From Gracilimonas sp046602855 (GTDB taxonomy: Bacteria; Bacteroidota; Rhodothermia; Balneolales; Balneolaceae): DNA of 64,000 bases. A program made the position numbers and the translations under genes. Under the pieces are notes generated by a model. The model did no database searches. It was given only the letters and a program-made list of their open reading frames with translations, and had not been told where the DNA came from. The stretch spans positions 744,001 to 808,000 of the forward strand of contig NZ_JBKINJ010000001.1 in NCBI RefSeq assembly GCF_046602855.1. Reading direction: 5' to 3'. Below, piece after piece: positions 26,817 through 35,929 of the stretch; position 1 is the stretch's first letter; each line of letters opens with the position of its first letter.

Positions 26817-27843
26817 ATAGGCACTAAGAAATATTTTAAACGTTCGGGTATCATCTCCTACATTTTGGTCGTAATATTTTTATTTAGCTTTTCATTGATT
26901 TCTTGTACCGAGAAAAAAGAGGATTCACAGACCATATCTGTAACCGCCACGCATGATGCTGTAAACAATCAGCATCTCTTTCATATGAATACAAAGGAAA
27001 CAAAATCAGGTTGGGTTACCTTTAATTTTGAAAATGCATCTCCCTCGGATCATTTCTTCTTATTATATAAAGTTCCTGAAGCCGCAATACAGTCTGCAGA
27101 TGAAGCCGGTGAATCATTATTGGAGCTTTGGCATAGTGCATTAACGACTCCATTTCAGGAGAATTTTTAACTCTTACATAAATGGAAATGTTGAATATGG
27201 TGAATTTGTAGACGGCCTTGTCGCTGATATATCTGCCATTGGTCCATGGTTCTTTGATCCCGGAGCGCCGCCAATGGGAGGCCCCGGTTTTACAGCAGCA
27301 GGAAGAAGTTCTGCAACGACCGTGTTTCTTGATCCCGGAGAATATATTGTTGAGTGCTATGTAAAAGATAAGGATCAGGTATTCCATTCATATATCGGAA
27401 TGTTAGAACACTTAACGGTGACCGAAGAGGAGAATGAAGCTGATAAACCACAAGCCGGTAAGAAAGTTGCGATCTCGTCAGAGAACGGAATAGAGTTTAC
27501 TGAACCTTTTGATGCCGGAAAACAAATTATTGAAGTTAATTATGAGGATCAGTCAACCTATAGCCACTTGCTTGGCCATAATGTACAGCTTGTAAAATTA
27601 GAGAATGCAGAAGATGATTCATTACTTCGATCAGTTGGAGAGTGGATGAATTGGATGACTCCATTTGGATTGACAGCAAATGCACCAAATGGCGCAATAT
27701 TTATAGGTGGCGTGATGGAAATGGCTGAAGGACAAAGCGGATATATGCATGTGGATCTTGAACCCGGTGATTATGCCTGGATAGCTGAAGTACCTGATCC
27801 TGCAAATAAAGGCATGCTAAAAACATTTACTATTACTGATTAA
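26817..27843 (+). pseudogene. broken lipoprotein gene (frameshift, lost start)
   Basis: Two open frames continue one another. The first (to 27170) has a lipoprotein signal ending LISC and reads to a stop at 27168-27170. Skipping one base of the T5 run at 27164-27168 joins it to the second frame, which runs to 27843 and would give 341 residues. A conventional start is also missing: the frame opens with ATA at 26817, and reading that as Met gives a proper signal peptide (GTKKYFKRSGII, then a hydrophobic core), whereas the TTG at 26865 gives one without basic residues. Family not recognised. Two independent lesions favour a true pseudogene, although a sequencing error in the T run remains possible. 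Confidence 0.7.
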
Positions 27844-28024
27844 GTTGATCTTGAACTTTGTGATTGTTTAAAGCCATAGCGATGTGGCTTTTTTATTTTA
27901 CCGCTCAGCCCGTTAATGTGACTGTGTAATACCGATTGCTATTCACCGAGTATGCTGCGCAATTTGTTCTATCCGGGTTTCATTTCATTGGAACATTTAA
28001 CCCTATGTTTCATGTTACATCCAC

Positions 28025-29530
28025 ATGAAAATAAATCATGACTACGACGCGATTATTATTGGTTCCGGTATGGGTGGCATGAGTGCCGGAGCAATGCTCG
28101 CGAATGACGGATATAAAGTCCTCATTCTCGAAAAAGCCCACGCCCCGGGCGGATGTTCTTCGTCCTATTTCAGAAAGGGCTACATTTTCGAATCGGGTGC
28201 GACCACCCTTATTGGATTTGACGAAGATCAGCCGTTATGGAAGCTGGAAAAAGAGACCGGGCTTGAGATTCCCCGTGAGGAGATCACACCCAGCATGTCG
28301 GTGTGGATTGACGGTGAGCAGATCACACGTTACAAAGACCGGAAGCAGTGGATACAGGAATGTGCCCGGGTTTTTGGTAACGAAGATGCACAAAGAGCAT
28401 TCTGGCATGAAGCTTTTAGAGTTTCCGATCTGGTCTGGAAAGTTTCTCTGAAAAATCCATTCTTTCCGCCACAAAAAGTAAGTGAGTGGGCTCAACTTGC
28501 CATCAATAACAGTCCACTCGACGTGTGGGTGCTAAAATACGCTTTTAGGTCGGTTGAGACTGTTATGAAGAAATTTGGACTGGATACCCCCAAATTCAAA
28601 CGGTTTGTGGATGAACAATTGAAGATCACTGCACAGGCCGGTTCAGGAGAAACCCCTTTTCTGTTTGGAGCAGCAGGCCTAACCTATACAAATTATTCGA
28701 ACTTCTATGTCCCCGGAGGTCTATTGGAAATGATCAATTCTATAAAGGAGTATATTCAGGATAAAGGAGGAGCTCTGCATACAAAAGAGGGGGTTGAAAG
28801 GATTTTGAGAAATGAGAATGGGTTCACGGTTCAAACCAATAATAAACGAAAGGAGAAATCCTTCTATCAGGCACCGATCGTCATCTCAAATGTACCGGTG
28901 TGGAATATGCAGGATATGACAGAAGGTGAGATAAGGAATTATTTCAGATCCGAAGCAAAAGATTTTGACGAGGCCTGGGGCGCCATCACATTGGGAATAG
29001 CCACTGATGATGCATATCCGGCTGATCTGCCACTGCACAATCAGATCCATTTGGATGAAGGTGAAACCGTTCCCTACACCAACTCTGATTCCATATTTGT
29101 TTCTATGTCAAAACCGGGGGATTCGTTCAGAAACAAAGAGAATGGGATGAGAACGCTTAATGTTTCAACTCATGCTTCACCTGAACGTTGGTATGCGCTC
29201 AATGGCTCATATGATGAAGCCAAACAACAGGTTCAGGATTTCATCGTTGAAACTCTGCGGAACAAATTGCCCGGGTTCTCTCACGCACAGATCGATGTGA
29301 TCCACACCGCAACACCTGTAACCTGGGAAAGCTGGGTATACCGTAAAAAGGGCAGAGTGGGTGGTATTCCTCAAAGTATGGCACGAAGCTTGCTCAAGTG
29401 GACGGCAAGCGAAACTCCGTTCAAAGGTTTGTATCTTTGCGGAGATACGACCTTTCCGGGACAAGGAATTCCGGGCGTAACTTTGAGCGGAATCAACGTA
29501 TATTCACGCATAAAAAAGAATCATCAATAG
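28025..29530 (+). CDS. phytoene desaturase-like FAD oxidoreductase
   Basis: 501 residues. The N-terminal dinucleotide-binding motif IIIGSGMGGMSAGAMLANDG (about 10-29) is followed by LEKAHAPGGCSSSY, the carotenoid isomerase/desaturase pattern; the C-terminal end has GLYLCGDTTFPGQGIPGVT (around 466-484). Such enzymes act on carotenoids or related polyenes with FAD. ispG, an isoprenoid precursor gene, lies 1.8 kb downstream, but no phytoene synthase is in the window. Exact substrate unknown. Confidence 0.85.
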   Translation: MKINHDYDAIIIGSGMGGMSAGAMLANDGYKVLILEKAHAPGGCSSSYFRKGYIFESGATTLIGFDEDQPLWKLEKETGLEIPREEITPSMSVWIDGEQITRYKDRKQWIQECARVFGNEDAQRAFWHEAFRVSDLVWKVSLKNPFFPPQKVSEWAQLAINNSPLDVWVLKYAFRSVETVMKKFGLDTPKFKRFVDEQLKITAQAGSGETPFLFGAAGLTYTNYSNFYVPGGLLEMINSIKEYIQDKGGALHTKEGVERILRNENGFTVQTNNKRKEKSFYQAPIVISNVPVWNMQDMTEGEIRNYFRSEAKDFDEAWGAITLGIATDDAYPADLPLHNQIHLDEGETVPYTNSDSIFVSMSKPGDSFRNKENGMRTLNVSTHASPERWYALNGSYDEAKQQVQDFIVETLRNKLPGFSHAQIDVIHTATPVTWESWVYRKKGRVGGIPQSMARSLLKWTASETPFKGLYLCGDTTFPGQGIPGVTLSGINVYSRIKKNHQ

Positions 29531-29564
29531 GACGTAGTAAAAACGATCTTTTAATTATTGATAA

Positions 29565-29726
29565 GTTGTCACGCTGAGAGCCCTATAATATGAATATGTT
29601 CAGGGGATCTTTAATGCCGTGAAGTGACTCAAAACAGAATTTCTAATCAAATTTTGATCTTATTTTGAGATCCTTCGCGTGAACTTCGGATCCCGGATAA
29701 AATATTAAAGCCCTCAGGATGACAAC
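29565..29726. repeat. imperfect inverted repeat flanking 134 bases
   Basis: GTTGTCACGCTGAG (29565-29578) and CTCAGGATGACAAC (29713-29726) are inverted with 12 of 14 matches. This GTCA..CTGAG pattern looks like intergenic repeats of Bacteroidota-type genomes. It occupies most of the gap before the rhomboid gene. Confidence 0.5.
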
Positions 29727-29773
29727 TGATTGTTTTAGTTTAAACTTAAAAATCATCATTAAAGCAGATATCT

Positions 29774-30406
29774 TTGGATAATTTTTCACCCAACACACAA
29801 TTCACTTTATTTCCACCGGTAATTAAGAACTTGTTGATCATCAACGGATTAGCCTTTCTGTTAACCAAACAGTTATTTGGTACAGGCTGGACTCCTATTG
29901 GGGCCGAAATAGCGCCTTATCTTGTTCTTAATCCCCTTGGAGAAGGCTTTATGCCGTGGCAGTTGGTAACCTATATGTTTCTCCACGCCGGCCTGGGTCA
30001 CCTTTTCTTCAATTTGTTCGCTCTTTGGATATTTGGCCAGGCTATTGAAAATTTGTGGGGATCAAAACGATTCCTGCTATATTATTTGCTTACCGGTATT
30101 GGAGCAGCAGTAATTCATATGTTTCTGGGTGGATATTTCACGTATACCTTGGGTGCATCCGGTGCGGTATTTGGGATCCTTTTAGCCTTTGGAATGATGT
30201 TTCCCGATCGATACATCATGTTGCTGATCCCTCCTATACCCATCAAAGCTAAATACTTTGTAATGATCTACGGAGCCTTTGAATTATTTAGTGGCCTTTC
30301 TATGCCAAACAGTGGAATTGCTCACTTTGCGCACCTTGGCGGACTTGCTGTCGGTTTTGTATTGATCAAGATCTGGGGATTAAAAAAGCCTGATAACTAT
30401 GGATAG
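29774..30406 (+). CDS. rhomboid family intramembrane serine protease
   Basis: 210 residues with about six membrane helices. The catalytic serine is Ser129 in GASGAVFG and the histidine is His187 in HFAHLGG; the HLFFN box (76-80) is also kept. It starts at a TTG codon, since the first internal ATG would remove the first helix. It overlaps the next rhomboid gene by eight bases, so the pair is co-translated. Substrates unknown. Confidence 0.92.
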   Translation: MDNFSPNTQFTLFPPVIKNLLIINGLAFLLTKQLFGTGWTPIGAEIAPYLVLNPLGEGFMPWQLVTYMFLHAGLGHLFFNLFALWIFGQAIENLWGSKRFLLYYLLTGIGAAVIHMFLGGYFTYTLGASGAVFGILLAFGMMFPDRYIMLLIPPIPIKAKYFVMIYGAFELFSGLSMPNSGIAHFAHLGGLAVGFVLIKIWGLKKPDNYG

Positions 30407-31319
30407 AGGAAGAGGTTCATTTAATTTTGGTGGCGGCGGTGGAAATATGAGAAATCAGATGCCATTTGATTCCTTCTGGGGTGGATTAAAATTTGGTTTT
30501 ATGCGGATGCCGGTGGCCATCCGTACCATTATTCTTGCGAATGTCGCAGTTTTTATTGTTCAGATATTTGGCGGTCAAACACTCAATACCTGGCTGGTCA
30601 ACTATCTTGGATTTGATCCTGCCTTTCCGACCTTTTTAACACAGCCTTGGCGACTCATCACTTACATGTTTCTCCATGGAGGATTCTTGCATATCCTGTT
30701 TAACATGTTATGGCTGTGGTGGATGGGACGAGCCGTAGAAGAGACCGTGGGCCCGCGTACATTTACAGTGATCTATTTTGGTGCCGGTATTTTAGGAGCC
30801 CTGCTTGATGCTGCCTTAGCACTGATCTTCGGAAATGCATTGGTGATAGGTGCGTCCGGAGCCGTAACGGGTATGCTGGTAGCCTTTGCAATGCTCTACC
30901 CGAAAGCCCCCATCATGTTGTTTCTGTTTCCACCGATCGAAGCCCGCTATTTTGTGGCCGGCTGGATCGCGATCGATATTCTGTTTATCGGTGCCGGAGA
31001 TGGAGTGGCGAGACTGGTTCACCTTGGAGGCGCTTTGGGAGGATACTTGCTTGTAAAAGCCCATCAGAGTGGAACCGATCTGAGTATGGTCATCCGTTAT
31101 TTTGAATATCTTTTTGGAAAAGTAAAGCCTAAAAGTACCGGCAAAGGGCATAAGGGAAGAAATAAGAACATGCACATCGTTCAGGATGCTGAAATCGTGG
31201 AAGAAGTGGATCAAACTGAATTGGATGCCATTTTGGAAAAGATCTCTAAAAAGGGATATGATGCCCTTACCCCGGGAGAAAAAAAGAAACTATTTGAACT
31301 GAGTAAGAAAGATCAATAA
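30399..31319 (+). CDS. second rhomboid protease with a C-terminal cytoplasmic extension
   Basis: 306 residues. A glycine-rich N-terminus precedes six helices with Ser153 in GASGAVTG and His208 in LVHLGGALGG, and the HILFN box at 98-102. After the last helix comes a basic segment and a helical tail (about 245-306) ending ILEKISKKGYDALTPGEKKK, similar to short motifs that follow rhomboids in Bacteroidota. It overlaps both neighbours: eight bases with the first rhomboid and one base (TAATG) with ispG. Confidence 0.92.
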   Translation: MDRGRGSFNFGGGGGNMRNQMPFDSFWGGLKFGFMRMPVAIRTIILANVAVFIVQIFGGQTLNTWLVNYLGFDPAFPTFLTQPWRLITYMFLHGGFLHILFNMLWLWWMGRAVEETVGPRTFTVIYFGAGILGALLDAALALIFGNALVIGASGAVTGMLVAFAMLYPKAPIMLFLFPPIEARYFVAGWIAIDILFIGAGDGVARLVHLGGALGGYLLVKAHQSGTDLSMVIRYFEYLFGKVKPKSTGKGHKGRNKNMHIVQDAEIVEEVDQTELDAILEKISKKGYDALTPGEKKKLFELSKKDQ

Positions 31320-32548
31320 TGGCTGACATCAAGCGACGTAAATCAATTCAGGTAATGGTAGGCAATGTTCCGGTTGGAGGAGGTGCACCGATCGTTGTGC
31401 AATCGATGACCAATACCGATACGGCTGATATTGATGATACAGCTGATCAGATCGAACACCTTTATCGCTCAGGATCTGAGTTAGTTCGGATAACCGTAAA
31501 CAATGATGAAGCAGCTAAGGCAGTTCCTTATATAAAAGAGAAACTACTCAAGAGGGGAATACCGGTTCCCGTGATCGGAGACTTTCATTACAATGGCCAT
31601 AAGCTGTTAACCAGGTATCCTGAGATGGCCGAGGCATTGGCTAAATTTCGCATCAATCCCGGAAATACCGGTACAAAGACCCGGGACGAGAATTTTGCGA
31701 CCATTGTTGAACAAGCCATCAAGTACGACAAGCCGGTAAGAATAGGAGTGAATTGGGGATCCTTGGATCAGCAGCTCCTGGCGCAGCGAATGGATGCCAA
31801 TAATGAACTTGAAAAACCAAGATCGGCCAAGCAGGTTATGCTTGATACCATGGTGGAGAGTGCAAAGCGATCATCCAAACTGGCAGAAGATGTGGGGCTT
31901 GCATCAGATAAGATCATTATCAGCTGTAAGATGTCGGGTGTACAGGATGTGGTCACGGTTTATGAAAGAATAGCAGAAGAAGTGGATTATCCGCTGCATG
32001 TAGGGTTGACTGAAGCCGGAATGGGCATGAAAGGCATGGTAGCCAGTGCCTCAGCATTGGCGGTGATCCTCCAGCAGGGCATAGGTGATACGATCAGAGT
32101 TTCCCTGACACCGAAACCCGGAGCCGACCGGGCACTTGAGGTTCAGGTAGCACAACAGATCCTTCAATCTCTGAAGATCCGAAGTTTCATACCTCAGGTT
32201 ACGGCCTGCCCGGGGTGCGGCAGAACCAAAAGCACGTATTTCCAGGAGCTGGCACAAGAGATACAAGAATATATTGTAGAATCCATGCCAATATGGAGGA
32301 AAGCATACCCTGGGGTAGAAGAGATGGACGTAGCTGTGATGGGATGCGTAGTTAACGGGCCCGGTGAATCACGCAACGCTAATATCGGTATATCTCTGCC
32401 AGGTACTTTTGAAGAACCAAAAGCTCCGGTATACATCGATGGTGAACATTCCATCACTCTCAGGGGAGACAATATTGGCGAAGAATTCAGAACAATTCTA
32501 AATAATTACATCAAAGTAAAATACGGCAAAGGCTCATCTGCTCAATAA
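31319..32548 (+). CDS. ispG: 4-hydroxy-3-methylbut-2-en-1-yl diphosphate synthase
   Basis: 409-residue Fe-S enzyme of the MEP isoprenoid pathway, reducing cyclic MEcPP to HMBPP. The 4Fe-4S ligands are Cys297 and Cys300 (ACPGCGRT), Cys343 and Glu350 (GCVVNGPGE). The short form is seen, without the extra central domain found in Bacteroidales and plants. Translation is coupled to the upstream rhomboid gene by a TAATG overlap. A long palindrome begins five bases after its stop. Confidence 0.97.
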   Translation: MADIKRRKSIQVMVGNVPVGGGAPIVVQSMTNTDTADIDDTADQIEHLYRSGSELVRITVNNDEAAKAVPYIKEKLLKRGIPVPVIGDFHYNGHKLLTRYPEMAEALAKFRINPGNTGTKTRDENFATIVEQAIKYDKPVRIGVNWGSLDQQLLAQRMDANNELEKPRSAKQVMLDTMVESAKRSSKLAEDVGLASDKIIISCKMSGVQDVVTVYERIAEEVDYPLHVGLTEAGMGMKGMVASASALAVILQQGIGDTIRVSLTPKPGADRALEVQVAQQILQSLKIRSFIPQVTACPGCGRTKSTYFQELAQEIQEYIVESMPIWRKAYPGVEEMDVAVMGCVVNGPGESRNANIGISLPGTFEEPKAPVYIDGEHSITLRGDNIGEEFRTILNNYIKVKYGKGSSAQ

Positions 32549-32552
32549 AGCC

Positions 32553-32580
32553 TACTTTATGTAAGCCCTTACATAAAGTA
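32553..32580. promoter_or_regulatory. LacI-family operator candidate O1, extended palindrome
   Basis: TACTTTATGTAAG, two bases, then its exact reverse complement CTTACATAAAGTA. The core ATGTAAGC-CCTTACAT is nearly the same as O2, 222 bases downstream. The spacing would allow a repression loop. It could also act as a hairpin after ispG. Confidence 0.6.
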
Positions 32581-32766
32581 TTTATACTCAGTTGTTTACA
32601 GCGTTAATAGCTGTTGCCTTCAGGAATGGGTATACAAGATCTTACGGTCATATTAGTGATGTAATATCAGTATTAAGGCATAAATTACAAGTACTTATCC
32701 CAAAGTAAACAAAAATCTAATAGCTGAGTTAGATTATTAGGGTGTTACGATAATGTTAAATCTCCC

Positions 32767-32797
32767 TTGAAATAATGTAAGCGCTTACATAACTTAA
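32767..32797 (+). promoter_or_regulatory. candidate susC promoter
   Basis: TTG (32767-32769), 20 bases, then TAACTTAA (32790-32797), a six-of-eight match to TAnnTTTG. The operator O2 lies exactly between the two elements, which would make the regulator a repressor here. Confidence 0.45.
32775..32790. promoter_or_regulatory. LacI-family operator O2
   Basis: ATGTAAGCGCTTACAT is a perfect 16-base palindrome with the central CG typical of LacI/GalR-family sites. The locus encodes a LacI-family regulator at 38692, the natural candidate to bind it. Confidence 0.7.
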
Positions 32798-32856
32798 TTG
32801 GAGAAAATAAATTTTAACATTTCAGCCAATTACAAAACCAACATTGGAGATTTAAC

Positions 32857-35800
32857 ATGAAAAAAACAGCGATACCGATTTTAGGATCTACTGTCGACTG
32901 GTTTAGCTTCAACGCACTCAAGATGCTTGCAGTTATACCACTGATAGCCGGATTGCTATTCTCGGAGATTGGAAATACGGAAGCCATAGCACAAAGCAGA
33001 ACTACGATCAGTGGTACTGTTACTGATGGCGAAAACGGAGAAACTCTTCCGGGTGTAAATATAATAGTTGTAGGAACCACGATCGGTACCACAACTAACC
33101 CCGACGGATATTATGAGTTAGCAGTTCCCAGTTTACAGGATACTCTTTCTTTTTCATTTTTGGGTTTTCAGCGGCAGCTGGTTCCAATCAACGGAAGAAC
33201 AGAAATTAATGTACAATTAAGATCTCAGACCATTACAGGAGAGGAGTTGGTTGTAATTGGTTATGGAACACAACAGCAAGGTGATAATACCGGTTCTGTC
33301 AGTTCTATAAGTACTGCCGATTTTAACGAAGGTAACATTACTTCACCTCAGGAATTATTTCAGGGGAAAGCAGCCGGTGTAAGCGTTACTTCCGGTGATG
33401 GTGCCCCCGGTAGTGGTGCAACCATTCGTATTCGCGGTGGTTCTTCACTTTCTGCAAGTAATGACCCTCTTTTTGTAGTTGATGGTGTGCCATTGGATGG
33501 CTCAGGTGTCTCTGGTATGAGAAACCCTCTCAATACGATCAATCCTAACGATATTGAATCGATCAACATCCTGAAAGATGCTTCTGCAACGGCCATTTAT
33601 GGTTCACGTGCATCAAATGGTGTGATCATTATTAACACGAAGAGAGGCCGGGAAGGCCAGGCTCTTCAGGTAAATTATACAGCAAAAGCTTCTTACCAGA
33701 TCTATGGTGATGGTGTTGATATGCTTGATCCGGATCAATTCCGACAGGTCGTACAAGATCAGTTCGGTGCTACCGGTACTCAGCGTTTAGGTAATGCTGA
33801 AACGGACTGGCAGGAAGAGATCTATAGAAATGCAGTAGGGCAGGATCACAACATAAGTGTATCCGGTGCCTACAAAATTCTTCCATACCGTGTTTCTTTA
33901 GGATTTTCAGGGAATGAAGGTATCCTTTTGACTGACAGAAACGATCGTTTGACCGGTTCTGTAGCATTGAATCCAACTTTCCTTGATGATGCCCTTAAAT
34001 TGGATGTGAACTTGAAAGGAATGCAGGTCAATAACCAATTTGGCAACCAGGGAGCCATCGGGTCTGCTGTGATCTTTGACCCTACTCAACCTGTAAAGCC
34101 GGGGGGAGCACCATATGATCAATATGGCGGTTACTTTACCTGGACAGATGTAAATGGTAACCCTAATCCACTTGCACCCAGCAATCCTCTGGCTTTATTG
34201 AACCAACGGGATGATGAGTCTAAAGTTTATCGTACTATTGGTAATGTTAAGCTGGATTATGAATTGCCATTCGTCGAAGGACTTAGTGCTATTGTTAACG
34301 CAGGGTTCGACTATTCAGACGTAACAGAAGGCAATGTAGTGGTACCTGATATAGCAGCATTTGAATATTCAGGCAATATTGCAACATCCGGTCTCAGACA
34401 AAATTATGATCAACGTAAAGAGAATGAACTTTTTGATTTTTACGTGAACTACGATACCATAGTTGAAGGCTGGGAAAGTGAACTTGATGTAATGGCCGGT
34501 TATTCCTGGGAGCATCGCTTCGAAGAAGGCTCTAATTACGCAACTAACTTTGACAGACAAGGAACCCTTGATGTACGTTCCGACACAGATTATGCCACAG
34601 AGAATTACATAGTGTCATTTTTTGGACGTTTGAACTACACATTCAAGGATAAGTATCTGTTAACAGCTACCCTTCGACAGGATGGTACTTCCAGATTCTC
34701 TGAAGACAATCGCTGGGGGCTTTTCCCATCAGCTGCATTGGCCTGGAAGATCCATGAAGAAAGCTTTATGGATGATTTTGAAGGCTTAAATGAACTTAAG
34801 CTAAGAGTTGGTTACGGTGTTACCGGTCAACAGCAGATCGGGCAGGGTGATTATCCTTATCTGGCACAGTATACCTACAGCCAGCCTAATGCGAGATATC
34901 AGTTTGGCGACGAATTTATTACCACACTGAGACCGGAAGGATACAATGCCAACCTTAAGTGGGAGGAAACAACCACTTACAACGTAGCCGTTGACTATAG
35001 CATCCTGAATGATCGTATCTTTGGTAAGATCGAAGGATACTACAGAGAAACGAATGACCTACTTAATGTAGTGCCGGTTGCTGCAGGATCGAACTTCACT
35101 AACCGAATACTTTCAAACGTAGGGACTTTAGAAGTTCAGGGACTCGAATTTGAGGTCACAGGACGTATTATCAATACTCAGGATACCTATTGGGAACTTG
35201 GCATGAACGTTTCCAAGAACACTGATGAGATCACGAAACTGACTACCGTGGACGATCCAAATTATATTGGTGTTGAAACCGGGGGTATTTCCGGTGGTGT
35301 GGGTAACACCATTCAGATCCACAGTGTCGGATTTCCAAGAAACTCATTCTTTGTATATGAGCAGGTTTACGATGCTAACGGCAAACCTCTGGAAGGTGTG
35401 TACGTGGATAGAAACGGTGACGGTGTCATAAACGATTCCGATAAATACCGCCACGAAAGCCCGGCCGCTGATTATGAATTCGGTTTCTCATCCCGGGTAG
35501 AATACAAGAACTGGGATGCTTCTTTTGCCGGTCACGCAAGCCTTGGTAACTACGTATACAATAACGTTGCCTCAGGTAATGCTTTCTACAGCGAGATGTT
35601 GTATGAAGGTTATCTCAGAAATGCACCTGCATCAGTACTTGAGACAGGATTTGAGGAAGCTCAATTCTTCTCAGACTATTATGTAGAAAATGCATCCTTC
35701 CTAAGACTTGATAACGTTAATGTTGGTTATACATTCAATGATGTATTTGATGCCATTAACAGCTTAAGAATTTCAGCAACGGTTCAAAACGTATTTGTGA

Positions 35801-35904
35801 TCTCTGATTACAGTGGATTGGATCCAGAAGTCTTTGGAGGTATTGACAATAATATCTACCCAAGACCGAGAACATTCGTTCTGGGCTTGAACCTGAACTT
35901 TTAA
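32857..35904 (+). CDS. SusC-family TonB-linked outer-membrane transporter
   Basis: 1015 residues. A signal sequence ending near AIAQS is followed by a carboxypeptidase-like regulatory domain (about 50-125, GTVTDGENGETLPGVNI), the plug (about 135-250, with ILKDASATAIYGSRASNGVI) and a 22-strand barrel ending FVLGLNLNF. It imports glycan fragments together with SusD, using TonB energy. The SusD gene starts 25 bases on. With four GH13 enzymes downstream, the substrate is probably starch-type alpha-glucan. Confidence 0.95.
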   Translation: MKKTAIPILGSTVDWFSFNALKMLAVIPLIAGLLFSEIGNTEAIAQSRTTISGTVTDGENGETLPGVNIIVVGTTIGTTTNPDGYYELAVPSLQDTLSFSFLGFQRQLVPINGRTEINVQLRSQTITGEELVVIGYGTQQQGDNTGSVSSISTADFNEGNITSPQELFQGKAAGVSVTSGDGAPGSGATIRIRGGSSLSASNDPLFVVDGVPLDGSGVSGMRNPLNTINPNDIESINILKDASATAIYGSRASNGVIIINTKRGREGQALQVNYTAKASYQIYGDGVDMLDPDQFRQVVQDQFGATGTQRLGNAETDWQEEIYRNAVGQDHNISVSGAYKILPYRVSLGFSGNEGILLTDRNDRLTGSVALNPTFLDDALKLDVNLKGMQVNNQFGNQGAIGSAVIFDPTQPVKPGGAPYDQYGGYFTWTDVNGNPNPLAPSNPLALLNQRDDESKVYRTIGNVKLDYELPFVEGLSAIVNAGFDYSDVTEGNVVVPDIAAFEYSGNIATSGLRQNYDQRKENELFDFYVNYDTIVEGWESELDVMAGYSWEHRFEEGSNYATNFDRQGTLDVRSDTDYATENYIVSFFGRLNYTFKDKYLLTATLRQDGTSRFSEDNRWGLFPSAALAWKIHEESFMDDFEGLNELKLRVGYGVTGQQQIGQGDYPYLAQYTYSQPNARYQFGDEFITTLRPEGYNANLKWEETTTYNVAVDYSILNDRIFGKIEGYYRETNDLLNVVPVAAGSNFTNRILSNVGTLEVQGLEFEVTGRIINTQDTYWELGMNVSKNTDEITKLTTVDDPNYIGVETGGISGGVGNTIQIHSVGFPRNSFFVYEQVYDANGKPLEGVYVDRNGDGVINDSDKYRHESPAADYEFGFSSRVEYKNWDASFAGHASLGNYVYNNVASGNAFYSEMLYEGYLRNAPASVLETGFEEAQFFSDYYVENASFLRLDNVNVGYTFNDVFDAINSLRISATVQNVFVISDYSGLDPEVFGGIDNNIYPRPRTFVLGLNLNF

Positions 35905-35929
35905 TTGAAACCATTTAATAACCAAGATC

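Larger units (their letters stand above)
32549..32856. other. 308-bp control region between ispG and susC
   Basis: Holds two LacI-type palindromes (32553-32580 and 32775-32790) and a likely promoter (32767-32797) for the starch locus. No gene seen. No separate ispG terminator with a T-run is visible, although the first palindrome could fold as a hairpin. Confidence 0.75.

Noticed and set aside
32553..32580. O1 palindrome as a simple ispG terminator
   Set aside because: There is no T-run after the stem, and its core matches the operator O2; a hairpin role cannot be excluded but is second choice.
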